From contig NZ_CP014754.1 in assembly GCF_001447155.2 (NCBI RefSeq), positions 2,542,001-2,606,000 on the forward strand: a stretch of DNA of 64,000 nt, in the 5' to 3' direction. The position numbers and the translations under genes were made by a program. A model generated the notes under the pieces. It was not told where the DNA came from and ran no database searches. It saw nothing but the letters and a program-made list of their open reading frames with translations. The stretch is from Marinobacter sp. LQ44. GTDB taxonomy: Bacteria > Pseudomonadota > Gammaproteobacteria > Pseudomonadales > Oleiphilaceae. This document shows positions 1 to 8,490 of this stretch, in pieces (the first letter of the stretch is position 1; each line of letters begins with the position of its first letter).

Positions 1-887
1 AAGGCGCAGAGCTTTACGCCGAGGCGGCCACCCCGGAAACCCTCGAACGCTATGGTCAGCGCACTCCGGAAGACTGGATTGAGCGCAACGTGTATAGCCG
101 TTACAAAATGCTGGGTATTGTGCTGATGGCGGTGCTAAACCTGGCACTGTTCGGGGTCCACGGTATCTGGATCTGGGCCGTACAGATGATGTGGATTCCA
201 GTATGGGCTGCGGGCGTGGTCAATGGCATTGGCCACTATCTGGGTTACCGCAATTTCGAATGTGCGGATAATGCCCGCAATATTTCGCCCTGGGGCATCC
301 TGATCGGCGGCGAGGAACTGCACAACAACCATCATACCTATCCGAATTCCGCCAAGCTGTCCCGTCGCTGGTACGAAGTGGACATTGGTTGGGGCTACAT
401 CCGCCTGTTCCAGTTGTTTGGTCTTGCCAAGCCCAAGGGCTACCGGCCGATTGCTCATTACGTTCCGGGCAAGCAGGAGGTGGATGTGGAAACCGTTCAG
501 GCCATTACCAACAGCCGCTTCGACATCATGCGTCAGTACCGCAAACGGGTCATGGAACCGGTCTTGCGCCAACAGCGTTCACTGATGGACGACGAAATTC
601 GTCCCCGCTACCGAAAGCTGAAGCAGCTGTTATCCCGAGAAGCTACGCTGATCAAGCCCAAGGACAAAGAACAGCTGGAAACGGTTTTGGAGCGCCACGA
701 AATCCTGCGCCAAATCTACGAGAAGAGCCACGAGCTGCAACAGTTGTGGCGTCAGCGTGGGCTGAAGCCCCAGGAAAAACTGCAGGCGCTGATGGAGTGG
801 TGCAAAGAGGCGGAAGCCAGCGGCATTCGCTACCTGGAGGAGTTCGCGGCGCACCTGCGGGCCTACTCCCTGCGCCCGGTTGCCTGA
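1..887 (+). CDS. Fatty acid (acyl-CoA/acyl-lipid) desaturase, 5'-truncated by window edge
   Basis: The reading frame is open from base 3, so only the C-terminal part of the protein is present. Two hydrophobic segments (about 110-230) precede the third histidine box of membrane-bound di-iron desaturases, seen as GEELHNNHHTYPNS at about 310-352. A charged, helical C-terminal tail follows and ends at TGA 885-887. In this family the His boxes bind the di-iron centre that inserts a cis double bond, usually delta-9, into acyl chains at the inner membrane. The first two His boxes lie outside the window, so regiospecificity cannot be judged. A strong terminator follows directly, and the next gene is convergent. 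Confidence 0.88.
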   Translation, partial: GAELYAEAATPETLERYGQRTPEDWIERNVYSRYKMLGIVLMAVLNLALFGVHGIWIWAVQMMWIPVWAAGVVNGIGHYLGYRNFECADNARNISPWGILIGGEELHNNHHTYPNSAKLSRRWYEVDIGWGYIRLFQLFGLAKPKGYRPIAHYVPGKQEVDVETVQAITNSRFDIMRQYRKRVMEPVLRQQRSLMDDEIRPRYRKLKQLLSREATLIKPKDKEQLETVLERHEILRQIYEKSHELQQLWRQRGLKPQEKLQALMEWCKEAEASGIRYLEEFAAHLRAYSLRPVA

Positions 888-910
888 CGCGCCCCCGCCG
901 TTTAGGTACC

Positions 911-946
911 AAAAAAGCCAGATGGGTTCGCTCATCTGGCTTTTTT
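911..946. terminator. Bidirectional intrinsic terminator
   Basis: An 8-bp GC-containing stem (GCCAGATG 917-924 with CATCTGGC 933-940) is flanked by A6 on the left and T6 on the right. It therefore works as a Rho-independent terminator on both strands. It sits between the convergent desaturase and rsmD genes. Confidence 0.9.
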
Positions 947-963
947 GTTTTGTCGCGGCGGCA

Positions 964-1596
964 CTAATCCGTTTCCGGGTTAACCCGGTACAGGCTGTAG
1001 GTCACCTGGCCCGCGGTTTTCTGCCGATGCAGCAACCAGCCGGTGGGCACCTGCGGTGTTGCCCGTTCGCTTTCATGTTCCACGTACACCCAGCCGCCCG
1101 GTTTGATCCATTGGCCGGATTCCAGAAGCGGAAATAACCGTTCCAGCCAACCCTGGCGGAAGGGTGGGTCCATGAACACGATGTCGAAGGGTGGACGCTG
1201 CCGGTTGGCCAGATAGCTTTCCGCATCCTGGCAAACCACCACGCCTTTGTCGGATTTCAGTAACCGCAGATTGTCCCGCAAGGCGCTGGCCAGTGCCGGG
1301 GTATGGTCGACCAGCGTGGTGCTGGCAGCACCGCGGGAAAGCGCCTCCAGGCCCAGGGCTCCGGAGCCGGCAAACAGGTCCAGACAATCGCTGCCGGCAA
1401 TCTGGAAGTTGAGCCAGTTAAACAGGGTTTCGCGGGTACGTGCAGGGCTGGGGCGAACACCGCCGGCATCCGGAAATCTCAGCTTTCGGCTGCGCCAGTC
1501 ACCGCCGATAATACGCAGCTCCCCGGTACCGCTGGAGAGCGCGCGCGCCGCAGGCGTCGGGCCGGTTTTGCGGTTTGCCGGTTTGCGTCTGGCCAT
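964..1596 (-). CDS. rsmD: 16S rRNA (guanine(966)-N2)-methyltransferase RsmD
   Basis: RsmD methylates N2 of G966 in 16S rRNA using S-adenosylmethionine. The SAM-binding motif LDLFAGSGALG lies at residues 72-82, and the catalytic DPPF (variant of N/DPPY) at 143-146. The N-terminal segment RPSPARTRETLFNWL is typical of the family. The start at 1596 (MARRKPANRK) is preferred because CCGGAG lies at good spacing upstream; a longer in-frame reading to 1686 has an atypical N-terminus. The product is 210 residues, about normal. It is divergent from ftsY, the usual rsmD-ftsY arrangement of gammaproteobacteria. Confidence 0.95.
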   Translation of the reverse strand: MARRKPANRKTGPTPAARALSSGTGELRIIGGDWRSRKLRFPDAGGVRPSPARTRETLFNWLNFQIAGSDCLDLFAGSGALGLEALSRGAASTTLVDHTPALASALRDNLRLLKSDKGVVVCQDAESYLANRQRPPFDIVFMDPPFRQGWLERLFPLLESGQWIKPGGWVYVEHESERATPQVPTGWLLHRQKTAGQVTYSLYRVNPETD

Positions 1597-1755
1597 GGTT
1601 GTGCTCCGGAGTTCTGAACAGGTTGAATTGTGGGTGATTATGTTACCGGAAAGCAGTCGGCAGGGGATAATGGGCCAGCCCCTCACTTAGGCCTGCAGGT
1701 CTGCTAGAATGTGCGCTTTATTTTCGCCCGCCCCTTTCAGACAGATGGTAAGACT

Positions 1756-2979
1756 ATGACGGCAGAGTGGATTTCAATCGGCCTGTTGGCCCTTCTAGTT
1801 CTGTTCTTTGTGCTGGATATCGCCGGTAACCGTAAGCGTGTCCCCCGGCCGAAAGCGGTGGTCCAGCGCAAGCCTGAGGTCGCTCGGGGTCCCGCTCCAG
1901 CGGAACCAGAGCCAGCCCGGGAAACGCCGGAAACCGCTCCAGCAGAGCCGGTCGCCGAAGCACAGCCCGAGGCACCTTCTGCGGAGGCAGAGTCCGTCAA
2001 GGAAGTGCCGGCGGCCGAGTTAGCCCAGGAGCCAGAACCGGCTCCAGAGCCGGAAGCCCAGGTCAGTGTTTTTGAGCGAATCAGGAAGGGCTTGGGTAAA
2101 ACCCGTGCCAGCCTGACCGGCGGCCTGGCAGACCTGTTCTCGGTGGGCAAGAAGATCGACGAGGACTTGCTGGAGGAAATCGAAACCACCCTGTTGATGG
2201 CCGATGTGGGCGTTACCGCCACTTCCGAGATCATTGAGTCGCTCACCGACAAACTTGAGCGCAACCAACTCAAGGACGGTGCGGCCCTGCGTAAGGCCTT
2301 GCGTGACGAGCTGCATGGCCTGCTGAAGGACGTCACCAAGCCGCTGGATATCCACACCGACAACAAGCCTTACGTCATCCTGATGGTGGGCGTGAACGGT
2401 GTTGGCAAAACCACCACCATTGGCAAGCTTACCCGTAAGTTCCAGGCGGAGGGCAAATCCGTCATGCTCGCGGCTGGTGATACGTTCCGTGCCGCGGCGG
2501 TGGAGCAGTTGCAGGTGTGGGGAGAGCGCAATAACGTGCCGGTGGTGGCCCAGCATACCGGCGCCGACAGTGCTTCGGTGATTTTTGACGCTATCCAGTC
2601 CGCTCAGGCCCGGGGTACCGATGTGGTGATAGCAGACACCGCAGGCCGCCTGCAGAACAAAGACAACCTGATGAACGAATTGACCAAGGTTGTCCGGGTC
2701 ATGAAAAAGCTGGATGAATCGGCGCCCCACGAAGTGATGCTGGTGCTGGACGCCGGTACCGGCCAGAATGCCTTGAGCCAGGCCCAGGTCTTCCAGCAGG
2801 CGGTGGGCGTCAGCGGTATTACCTTGACGAAACTGGACGGCACCGCAAAAGGCGGTATTGTATTTGCCATTGCCCGCCAGCTGCAGCTGCCTATCCGCTT
2901 TATCGGTGTGGGCGAGCAGGCCGAAGACCTGCGCAGTTTTGATGCGGAAACCTTTGTCGACGCCCTGTTCGACGACTGA
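1756..2979 (+). CDS. ftsY: Signal recognition particle receptor FtsY
   Basis: FtsY is the SRP receptor GTPase that docks ribosome-SRP complexes at the inner membrane. A short hydrophobic N-terminus and an acidic Pro/Ala/Glu-rich A domain (about residues 30-115) are followed by the NG domain. G1 is GVNGVGKTTT (about 212), then DTFRAAAVEQL, G3 DTAGR (about 294) and G4/G5 TKLDGTAKGG (about 357). The ATG at 1756 gives 407 residues. A more upstream in-frame start would add 15 residues of non-typical sequence. It is first in the ftsY-ftsE-ftsX block. Confidence 0.96.
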   Translation: MTAEWISIGLLALLVLFFVLDIAGNRKRVPRPKAVVQRKPEVARGPAPAEPEPARETPETAPAEPVAEAQPEAPSAEAESVKEVPAAELAQEPEPAPEPEAQVSVFERIRKGLGKTRASLTGGLADLFSVGKKIDEDLLEEIETTLLMADVGVTATSEIIESLTDKLERNQLKDGAALRKALRDELHGLLKDVTKPLDIHTDNKPYVILMVGVNGVGKTTTIGKLTRKFQAEGKSVMLAAGDTFRAAAVEQLQVWGERNNVPVVAQHTGADSASVIFDAIQSAQARGTDVVIADTAGRLQNKDNLMNELTKVVRVMKKLDESAPHEVMLVLDAGTGQNALSQAQVFQQAVGVSGITLTKLDGTAKGGIVFAIARQLQLPIRFIGVGEQAEDLRSFDAETFVDALFDD

Positions 2980-3007
2980 AGCACCGGCTACGGAGCCCGC
3001 GCCCGAA

Positions 3008-3700
3008 ATGATCGAGTTTCGCCAAGTTACCAAACGCTATGACAGCGATCACACCGCTTTGCGCCAGGTGAATTTTCACCTGGACCGGGGGGAGCTGGCG
3101 TTTCTGACCGGGCACTCCGGCGCGGGCAAAAGTACCCTGCTAAAGCTGATCATGGTCATGGAGCGCCCCACGGCCGGTGAGCTGATCGTTGGTGGACAGC
3201 GCCTGAACAGTTTGCCGCGGCGCCAGATCCCCTACATCCGCCGGCATATCGGCGTGGTGTTCCAGAACCACCAGTTGCTGTTTGATCGCACTGTGTTCGA
3301 TAACGTCGCGATGCCACTGGAGGTGATGGGCGCCTCGCCCAATGACATCGGCCGTCGGGTGCGGGCGGCGTTGGACAAGGTGGGCCTGCTGAACAAGGAG
3401 AAGATGAATCCGCTGCAGTTATCCGGCGGTGAGCAACAGCGGGTCGGCATTGCCAGGGCTGTGGTGAACAAACCGCCCGTGTTGTTGGCGGATGAGCCGA
3501 CCGGTAACCTGGATCCGGAGCTGTCTGCAGATATCATGCATTTGTTTACCGAGTTCAGCCAGGTGGGCGTGACCGTACTGATTGCCACCCACGACATTGC
3601 CCTGATCAATGAGATGGGACGGCGAAAGCTGACCCTGGATCATGGCCAGCTGATCGCCGGTGGGCATGCCCCGGCAGCGGGAGGTGCCAGTGGCTACTGA
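3008..3700 (+). CDS. ftsE: Cell division ATP-binding protein FtsE
   Basis: FtsE is the ATPase of the FtsEX complex, which signals from the Z-ring to periplasmic amidase activators. Walker A is GHSGAGKST (about residues 35-43), the ABC signature is LSGGEQQR (about 138-145), and Walker B with D-loop is VLLADEPTGNLD (about 158-169). The switch His lies in ATHD. The ATG at 3008 gives 230 residues, close to the family norm; the frame is open upstream but that part overlaps ftsY in another frame. ftsY ends 28 bases upstream and ftsX overlaps the 3' end. Confidence 0.96.
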   Translation: MIEFRQVTKRYDSDHTALRQVNFHLDRGELAFLTGHSGAGKSTLLKLIMVMERPTAGELIVGGQRLNSLPRRQIPYIRRHIGVVFQNHQLLFDRTVFDNVAMPLEVMGASPNDIGRRVRAALDKVGLLNKEKMNPLQLSGGEQQRVGIARAVVNKPPVLLADEPTGNLDPELSADIMHLFTEFSQVGVTVLIATHDIALINEMGRRKLTLDHGQLIAGGHAPAAGGASGY

Positions 3701-4697
3701 ACCCCGGCACAAGCAGGATAACCGGCGCGGGGCTGCCAATCGGGGGAAGTCTCCGGTGAACGCCCAGGCCCGTAGCTATCTGGAGCATCACCGGAAGGTG
3801 GCCCGGGATTCCGCCCGGCGTCTTTGGCAAACACCGGTGGCCAGTATGATGACCTGGACCGTGATGGGCGTGGCGCTCGCCTTGCCCGTCGCACTGTTGC
3901 TGCTGTTGGGCAGTTTGCAGGGCGTGAGTGCCGGCTGGGAGAGCAGTGCCAGGATTACTGCCTACCTGGCCATGGATGTCTCTTTGGAGCAAGCCGGGGA
4001 ACTGGCGGAGGAGGTCCGGGGCGATGGCCGGGTCCTGTCGGTTCAGCTGGTGGATCGGGATCAGGCCCTGGAGGAGTTTCGCGCATCGTCCGGCCTGGAC
4101 GATGCCCTGGATTTTCTGGATGACAATCCGTTGCCCCATACCTTGTTGATCACCCCCCAGGACAGCGCCCGCTCCGCTGATGGCGTGCAGGCCCTGGTGC
4201 GGTTTGTTGATGGAATGGATGGCATTGAGCAGGTGCAGGTAGATCTTGGCTGGTTGCAGCGGCTCAATGCCATGACCGACATTCTGGCCCGGGCGGTCTG
4301 GGCCCTGGCGCTGTTGCTTGGCTCGGCGGTCATTCTGGTGATTGGCAATACCGTGCGCCTGGCGATTGAAAACCGGCGGGATGAAATTCTGGTAGCCAAG
4401 CTGGTGGGCGGCACCGATGCGTTTGTCCGCCGGCCGTTTCTGTACACCGGGGCCTGGTTTGGCCTTGGAGGTGGGGTGGTTGCCTGGTTGTTGATCCAGG
4501 TTTCCTTGTGGTGGCTGAACGGGCCCATTGAGCGGCTGGCAGGCCTTTACCGCAGCGAATTCTCGCTGCAGGGGCCGGGCTTTGACGGTGCATTGGCATT
4601 GATTATCATCGCAATGCTGCTAGGCTGGCTAGGCGCTTGGCTCGCGGTAAAGCGCCATCTGGATGACATTGAGCCGGGTGATATTGCCGGCGGGTGA
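3690..4697 (+). CDS. ftsX: Cell division protein FtsX
   Basis: FtsX is the membrane partner of FtsE. A basic cytoplasmic N-terminus is followed by TM1 (VMGVALALPVALLLLLG), a periplasmic domain (about residues 85-200) and three C-terminal TM segments. The GTG start at 3690 is chosen because GGGAGG lies 7-8 bases upstream; it overlaps ftsE by 11 bases, which suggests translational coupling. The 335-residue length is normal for the family. Confidence 0.93.
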   Translation: MATEPRHKQDNRRGAANRGKSPVNAQARSYLEHHRKVARDSARRLWQTPVASMMTWTVMGVALALPVALLLLLGSLQGVSAGWESSARITAYLAMDVSLEQAGELAEEVRGDGRVLSVQLVDRDQALEEFRASSGLDDALDFLDDNPLPHTLLITPQDSARSADGVQALVRFVDGMDGIEQVQVDLGWLQRLNAMTDILARAVWALALLLGSAVILVIGNTVRLAIENRRDEILVAKLVGGTDAFVRRPFLYTGAWFGLGGGVVAWLLIQVSLWWLNGPIERLAGLYRSEFSLQGPGFDGALALIIIAMLLGWLGAWLAVKRHLDDIEPGDIAGG

Positions 4698-4831
4698 TCC
4701 CGGTATCGGGAAAACCGTATTGAAGAGAGAGTTTGTTCTGGCGTAGCTTAAGGGTCAGAAAAGCCACGGTGGACTTTTCAGGTTGTTGTTTTGTAACGTT
4801 TTACTGGAAAGTTCGGGAACTAATCAAGTTC

Positions 4832-4860
4832 TTGGCGGTCTAAGTTTTAGTTGTTATATT
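4832..4860 (+). promoter_or_regulatory. Predicted sigma-70 promoter for rpoH
   Basis: TTGGCG (4832-4837) and TATATT (4855-4860) are separated by 17 bases, giving 4/6 and 5/6 matches to the -35 and -10 consensus. It lies about 30 bases upstream of the rpoH ATG in an AT-rich 192-base gap, so the leader would be short. Confidence 0.5.
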
Positions 4861-4889
4861 TAATGGCTGTCAGGTTCGGAGGTTAATAC

Positions 4890-5750
4890 ATGGGTACGAG
4901 TTTACAGCTGGCTGACAGACTGGTTCCGGGTGCCAACCTTGAGTCTTATATTCAGGCGGCAAGTCGCATTCCGGTGCTTTCCGTGGATGAGGAGCGGGAG
5001 CTTGCTGAGCGCCTGCACTATGATGGCGATGTGGAAGCCGCCCGCCAGCTGGTGCTGTCGCACCTGCGATTTGTGATTCATATTGCCCGGAGCTATTCCG
5101 GCTACGGCCTGGCTCAGGCGGATTTGATCCAGGAAGGTAACGTGGGCCTGATGAAGGCCGTCAAGCGCTTCAATCCTGAGTATGGCGTGCGTCTGGTGTC
5201 GTTTGCCGTGCACTGGATAAAGGCCGAGATCCATGAGTTCATTCTGCGCAACTGGCGTATTGTGAAGGTCGCTACTACCAAGGCTCAGCGTAAGCTGTTC
5301 TTCAACCTTCGCAGTCAGAAGAAGAAGCTGGCTTGGCTGAACCACGATGAGTTGAATGCGGTCGCGAAGGATCTGGGGGTAGAGCCTCGGGTGGTGCGCG
5401 AGATGGAAGGCCGGCTGGCGTCCCACGACACTTCGTTCGAAGGGCCGATGGATGACGACGATGACAGCAGCTACCAGGCGCCTGCTTACTACCTGGAAGA
5501 TCGTCGCAGTGATCCTGCGGTGCAGCTGGAGAACGCCGATTGGTCTGAAGATTCCAATGGCCGGTTGATGCAGGCGTTGTCGGCGCTGGATGAGCGCAGT
5601 CAGGATATTCTGCGTGAGCGCTGGTTGACGGATGGTAAGTCGACGCTGCATGAGTTGGCGGACAAGTATGGTGTGTCGGCGGAGCGCATTCGGCAGTTGG
5701 AGAAGAATGCCATGAAGAAGATCAAGGCGCAGATGATCGAGGCGGCTTGA
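4890..5750 (+). CDS. rpoH: RNA polymerase heat-shock sigma factor RpoH (sigma-32)
   Basis: RpoH directs RNA polymerase to heat-shock promoters. Region 2 contains [17 protein letters not shown] and the -10 recognition helix. The RpoH-specific box QRKLFFNLR is at about residues 133-141, which separates it from RpoD and RpoS. Region 4.2 ([21 protein letters not shown]) ends the 286-residue protein. GGAGG lies just upstream of ATG 4890. The position after ftsEX is conserved in gammaproteobacteria. A strong intrinsic terminator follows. Confidence 0.97.
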   Translation: MGTSLQLADRLVPGANLESYIQAASRIPVLSVDEERELAERLHYDGDVEAARQLVLSHLRFVIHIARSYSGYGLAQADLIQEGNVGLMKAVKRFNPEYGVRLVSFAVHWIKAEIHEFILRNWRIVKVATTKAQRKLFFNLRSQKKKLAWLNHDELNAVAKDLGVEPRVVREMEGRLASHDTSFEGPMDDDDDSSYQAPAYYLEDRRSDPAVQLENADWSEDSNGRLMQALSALDERSQDILRERWLTDGKSTLHELADKYGVSAERIRQLEKNAMKKIKAQMIEAA

Positions 5751-5773
5751 TTGGCGCCACCCTGCTTGGCTTG

Positions 5774-5808
5774 AAACGCCACCACCGTTCGCGGTTGGTG
5801 GCGTTTTT
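5774..5808 (+). terminator. Intrinsic terminator of rpoH
   Basis: The stem AACGCCACCA pairs with TGGTGGCGTT around a short loop and is followed by a T5 run (about 5804-5808). It lies 24 bases after the rpoH stop codon. Confidence 0.85.
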
Positions 5809-5842
5809 GTTTGTATACCTTATAGAATCCAGACATCCGGGC

Positions 5843-5957
5843 AGAAGCGGCTGGGTGGGTCTTTCCAAAACACGCTCCTTCGGCACATCCATGTGACGCT
5901 TGGGCTCCGCCATCCATGGCTCCGCACAGTTTTGGAAAGACCCACCCAGCCGCTTCT
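5843..5957 (-). repeat. Long-stem AYGGAY element, copy 1
   Basis: A perfect 29-bp inverted repeat (5843-5871 with 5929-5957) encloses a 57-base loop. On the minus strand the loop holds two short hairpins with AYGGAY hexaloops: GCC-ATGGAT-GGC (loop 5912-5917) and CAC-ATGGAT-GTG (loop 5887-5892). The inner stem core TTCCAAAA/TTTTGGAA and the loop phrase GCGGAGCCATGGATGGCGG recur at 15293-15393 and 24900-25004, while the outer stems differ. The element lies between rpoH and glxR, opposite in sense to both genes. It resembles the published TwoAYGGAY RNA motif, recognised from memory. Confidence 0.75.
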
Positions 5958-5983
5958 CCTACTTTTGGAGCGGGACCAGAAAA

Positions 5984-6916
5984 ATGACGAGCAGACTTCC
6001 TCACATCGCCTTCCTCGGCATCGGCCTGATGGGCGCACCGATGACCCGTAACCTGCTAACGGCCGGTTACCCCATGACCCTGTGGAACCGCACTGCGAGC
6101 AAGTGCGAGCCTTTTGCCGGCGAGGCAACCATTGCCGGGACCCCGGCTGAGGCAGTTGCCGGTGCTGACGTGGTGATCACCATGCTGGAAAACGGCGCGG
6201 TGGTTGAGGACGTGCTGGTGGCTCAGGGCGCTCTGACGGCTCTGAAATCCGGGGCGTTGGTGATTGATATGAGTTCGGTGCAGCCGTCGCTGGCGCGGCG
6301 GTTGGCCGGGTTGGCGGCGGAGCAGGGGGCGGGATTTGTGGATGCGCCGGTGTCGGGCGGTACTCTGGGCGCGGCTGAAGCTCGCTTGAGTATTATGGCC
6401 GGTGGGTCTGAGGCGGATGTGGAGCGGGCCCGGCCGGTGTTTGAGGTGTTGGGTAAGTGTACCCGCATCGGGCCGGTGGGGGCCGGGCAGTTGGCGAAGT
6501 TGGCGAATCAGGCGATTGTGGGGATTACCATTGGTGCGGTTTCTGAGGCGTTGTTGCTGGCGGCCAAGGGTGGCGCAGACCCGGCGGCGGTGCGGGAGGC
6601 GCTGATGGGTGGGTTTGCCGGTAGTCGGATTCTGGAGCTGCACGGGCAGCGGATGATTGACCGGGATTTTGCACCCGGTGCGCCGGCGCGGATTCAGTTG
6701 AAGGATATGCGGATGATTCTGGACGAGGCCCGGGCCGAGGGGCTGACGCTGCCGTTGGCGCAGCAGACCCATAACGAGTATTTGTCACTGGTGGCCAATG
6801 GCCACAGTGATGTGGACCACAGTGGTCTGTTACTGGAGCTTGAGCACCTGAACGGCACGTTGTTGGGATCCTTGGGCCGTGGCCCGAAGGAAGACACTCC
6901 AAACTCAAAGAACTAA
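5984..6916 (+). CDS. glxR: 2-hydroxy-3-oxopropionate (tartronate semialdehyde) reductase, 3-hydroxyisobutyrate dehydrogenase family
   Basis: A 310-residue beta-hydroxyacid dehydrogenase. The Rossmann motif FLGIGLMGAPMTRNLL is at about residues 8-23, the substrate motif DAPVSGGTLGAAEA at about 119-132, and the catalytic Lys in GQLAKLANQ at about 170. The family includes tartronate-semialdehyde reductase and 3-hydroxyisobutyrate dehydrogenase (MmsB). The hydroxypyruvate isomerase gene 10 bases downstream favours the glyoxylate/hydroxypyruvate route, giving D-glycerate. No glyoxylate carboligase (gcl) is present here. ATG 5984 is preferred over an upstream in-frame start inside the repeat. Confidence 0.8.
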   Translation: MTSRLPHIAFLGIGLMGAPMTRNLLTAGYPMTLWNRTASKCEPFAGEATIAGTPAEAVAGADVVITMLENGAVVEDVLVAQGALTALKSGALVIDMSSVQPSLARRLAGLAAEQGAGFVDAPVSGGTLGAAEARLSIMAGGSEADVERARPVFEVLGKCTRIGPVGAGQLAKLANQAIVGITIGAVSEALLLAAKGGADPAAVREALMGGFAGSRILELHGQRMIDRDFAPGAPARIQLKDMRMILDEARAEGLTLPLAQQTHNEYLSLVANGHSDVDHSGLLLELEHLNGTLLGSLGRGPKEDTPNSKN

Positions 6917-6926
6917 GGAGCGGGCA

Positions 6927-7706
6927 ATGCCACGGTTTGTTGCCAATCTGTCGATGTTGTTTACCGAGGTTCCGTTTCTGGAGCGCTTTGTCCGGGCGCG
7001 GGCCGCAGGGTTCACCGCGGTGGAGTACCTGTTTCCCTATGACTGGCCGGCAGAGCAGCTGGCAGAGCAGCTACGGGAGCAGGGCCTGACCCAGGTGTTG
7101 TTCAACCTGCCACCTGGTGACTGGCAGGCCGGGGAGCGGGGCATTGCCTGTTTGCCGGACCGGGTTGAGGAGTTTCGTGCCGGGGTGGATCAGGGTATTA
7201 CCTATGCGCGGGTGCTGGGCAACCGGCAGCTGAACTGCCTGGCAGGGTTGAAGCCGGCAGATCTCGATGAGCAGACCGCCTGGGAGACGCTGGTGGCGAA
7301 CGTGCAGTATGCCGCTGATCGCTTTGCCGAGGCGGGCCTGACCCTGTGCCTTGAGGCGATTAACAGCCGGGTGGATATGCCAGGGTTTATGCTGGACACC
7401 GCTGGCAAGGTGATGGCCTTGATTGAAGAACTCGATGCGGACAATGTGCGGTTACAGTATGACATCTATCATATGCAGATTATGGAAGGCGATGTGATTC
7501 GTACCATGGAGTGCCTGTTACCCTGGATTGGCCACATCCAGTTTGCCGATAATCCGGGCCGGCATGAGCCGGGTACCGGCGAGATTAACTTTTCGAATGT
7601 TTTCGCAGCGCTGGATCAAATGGGTTATCAGGGCTGGGTGAGTGCGGAATACCGGCCATCGTTGGTAACCGAGGACACTCTGAGCTGGTTCCGGGCGGCA
7701 AATTGA
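6927..7706 (+). CDS. hyi: Hydroxypyruvate isomerase
   Basis: A 259-residue TIM-barrel protein of the xylose-isomerase-like family that interconverts hydroxypyruvate and tartronate semialdehyde. The N-terminus MPRFVANLSMLFTEVPFLER is characteristic of Hyi. Later metal and substrate-binding stretches include LCLEAINSRVDMPGF, LQYDIYHMQIMEGD and IGHIQFADNPGRHEPGTGEINF. AAGGAG precedes ATG 6927. It is probably co-transcribed with glxR, 10 bases upstream. Confidence 0.9.
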   Translation: MPRFVANLSMLFTEVPFLERFVRARAAGFTAVEYLFPYDWPAEQLAEQLREQGLTQVLFNLPPGDWQAGERGIACLPDRVEEFRAGVDQGITYARVLGNRQLNCLAGLKPADLDEQTAWETLVANVQYAADRFAEAGLTLCLEAINSRVDMPGFMLDTAGKVMALIEELDADNVRLQYDIYHMQIMEGDVIRTMECLLPWIGHIQFADNPGRHEPGTGEINFSNVFAALDQMGYQGWVSAEYRPSLVTEDTLSWFRAAN

Positions 7707-7809
7707 CCGTCGTCATAGGCGACACCCTCTTACAAGATGGTAACTGGCTGGTTTCCGGAGTTCTTCGTACCCTAAGAGTTAATGTAATCCGCTATCAGGA
7801 GGAGCACCG

Positions 7810-8490
7810 GTGAAAGCGCTGGTAATCGAAGACGATCGGGATGTAGCAAATTATCTGCTGAAGGGACTGAGAGAATCCGACTTCGTGGTGGATCATGCGG
7901 CCGACGGCAAGGAAGGCATGATGATGGCGGCCAGTGAAGAGTACGACATCATGATTGTGGACCGCATGCTGCCTGGCATGGATGGTTTGTCCATTATCAA
8001 GACGGTGCGGGCAACGGGGAATCAGACCCCGGTACTTATCCTCAGCGCCCTGGGCGATGTGGATGACCGGGTAGAAGGGCTGCGTGGTGGCGGTGATGAC
8101 TACCTCACCAAACCCTTTTCGTTTACCGAACTGCTGGCCCGTATCGAATCCCTGATTCGACGCAATCGCCAGGCGGCGGAAACGGAAACCGTGCTGAAGG
8201 TGGCAGACCTGGAAATGGATCTGCTGGCCAGGACCGTTAAGCGTGCCGGTCAGAACATTGATGTTCAGCCCCGGGAATTCCGCCTGCTGGAATACCTGAT
8301 GCGTAATGCCGGCCAGGTGGTCACCCGGACCATGCTACTGGAGAAAGTCTGGGACTATCACTTTGACCCCCAGACCAACGTGATTGACGTGCACATCAGC
8401 CGCCTGCGGGCCAAGATCGATAAGGAATTCGACACGCCGCTGCTGCAGACGGTTCGGGGTGCGGGATACATGCTGCGTGAAACTGCTTAG
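7810..8490 (+). CDS. OmpR/PhoB-family two-component response regulator
   Basis: A 226-residue protein with a receiver domain (phosphoacceptor Asp at about residue 51 in MIVDRMLPGMDG; conserved Lys in YLTKPF at about 100) and a C-terminal winged helix (about 130-222, ending VRGAGYMLRE). The start is GTG 7810 behind AGGAGGAGCACC. The 103-base gap upstream holds no gene. The last 14 bases overlap the sensor kinase gene, so the two are a co-translated pair. The signal and regulon cannot be read from the sequence. Confidence 0.92.
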   Translation: MKALVIEDDRDVANYLLKGLRESDFVVDHAADGKEGMMMAASEEYDIMIVDRMLPGMDGLSIIKTVRATGNQTPVLILSALGDVDDRVEGLRGGGDDYLTKPFSFTELLARIESLIRRNRQAAETETVLKVADLEMDLLARTVKRAGQNIDVQPREFRLLEYLMRNAGQVVTRTMLLEKVWDYHFDPQTNVIDVHISRLRAKIDKEFDTPLLQTVRGAGYMLRETA

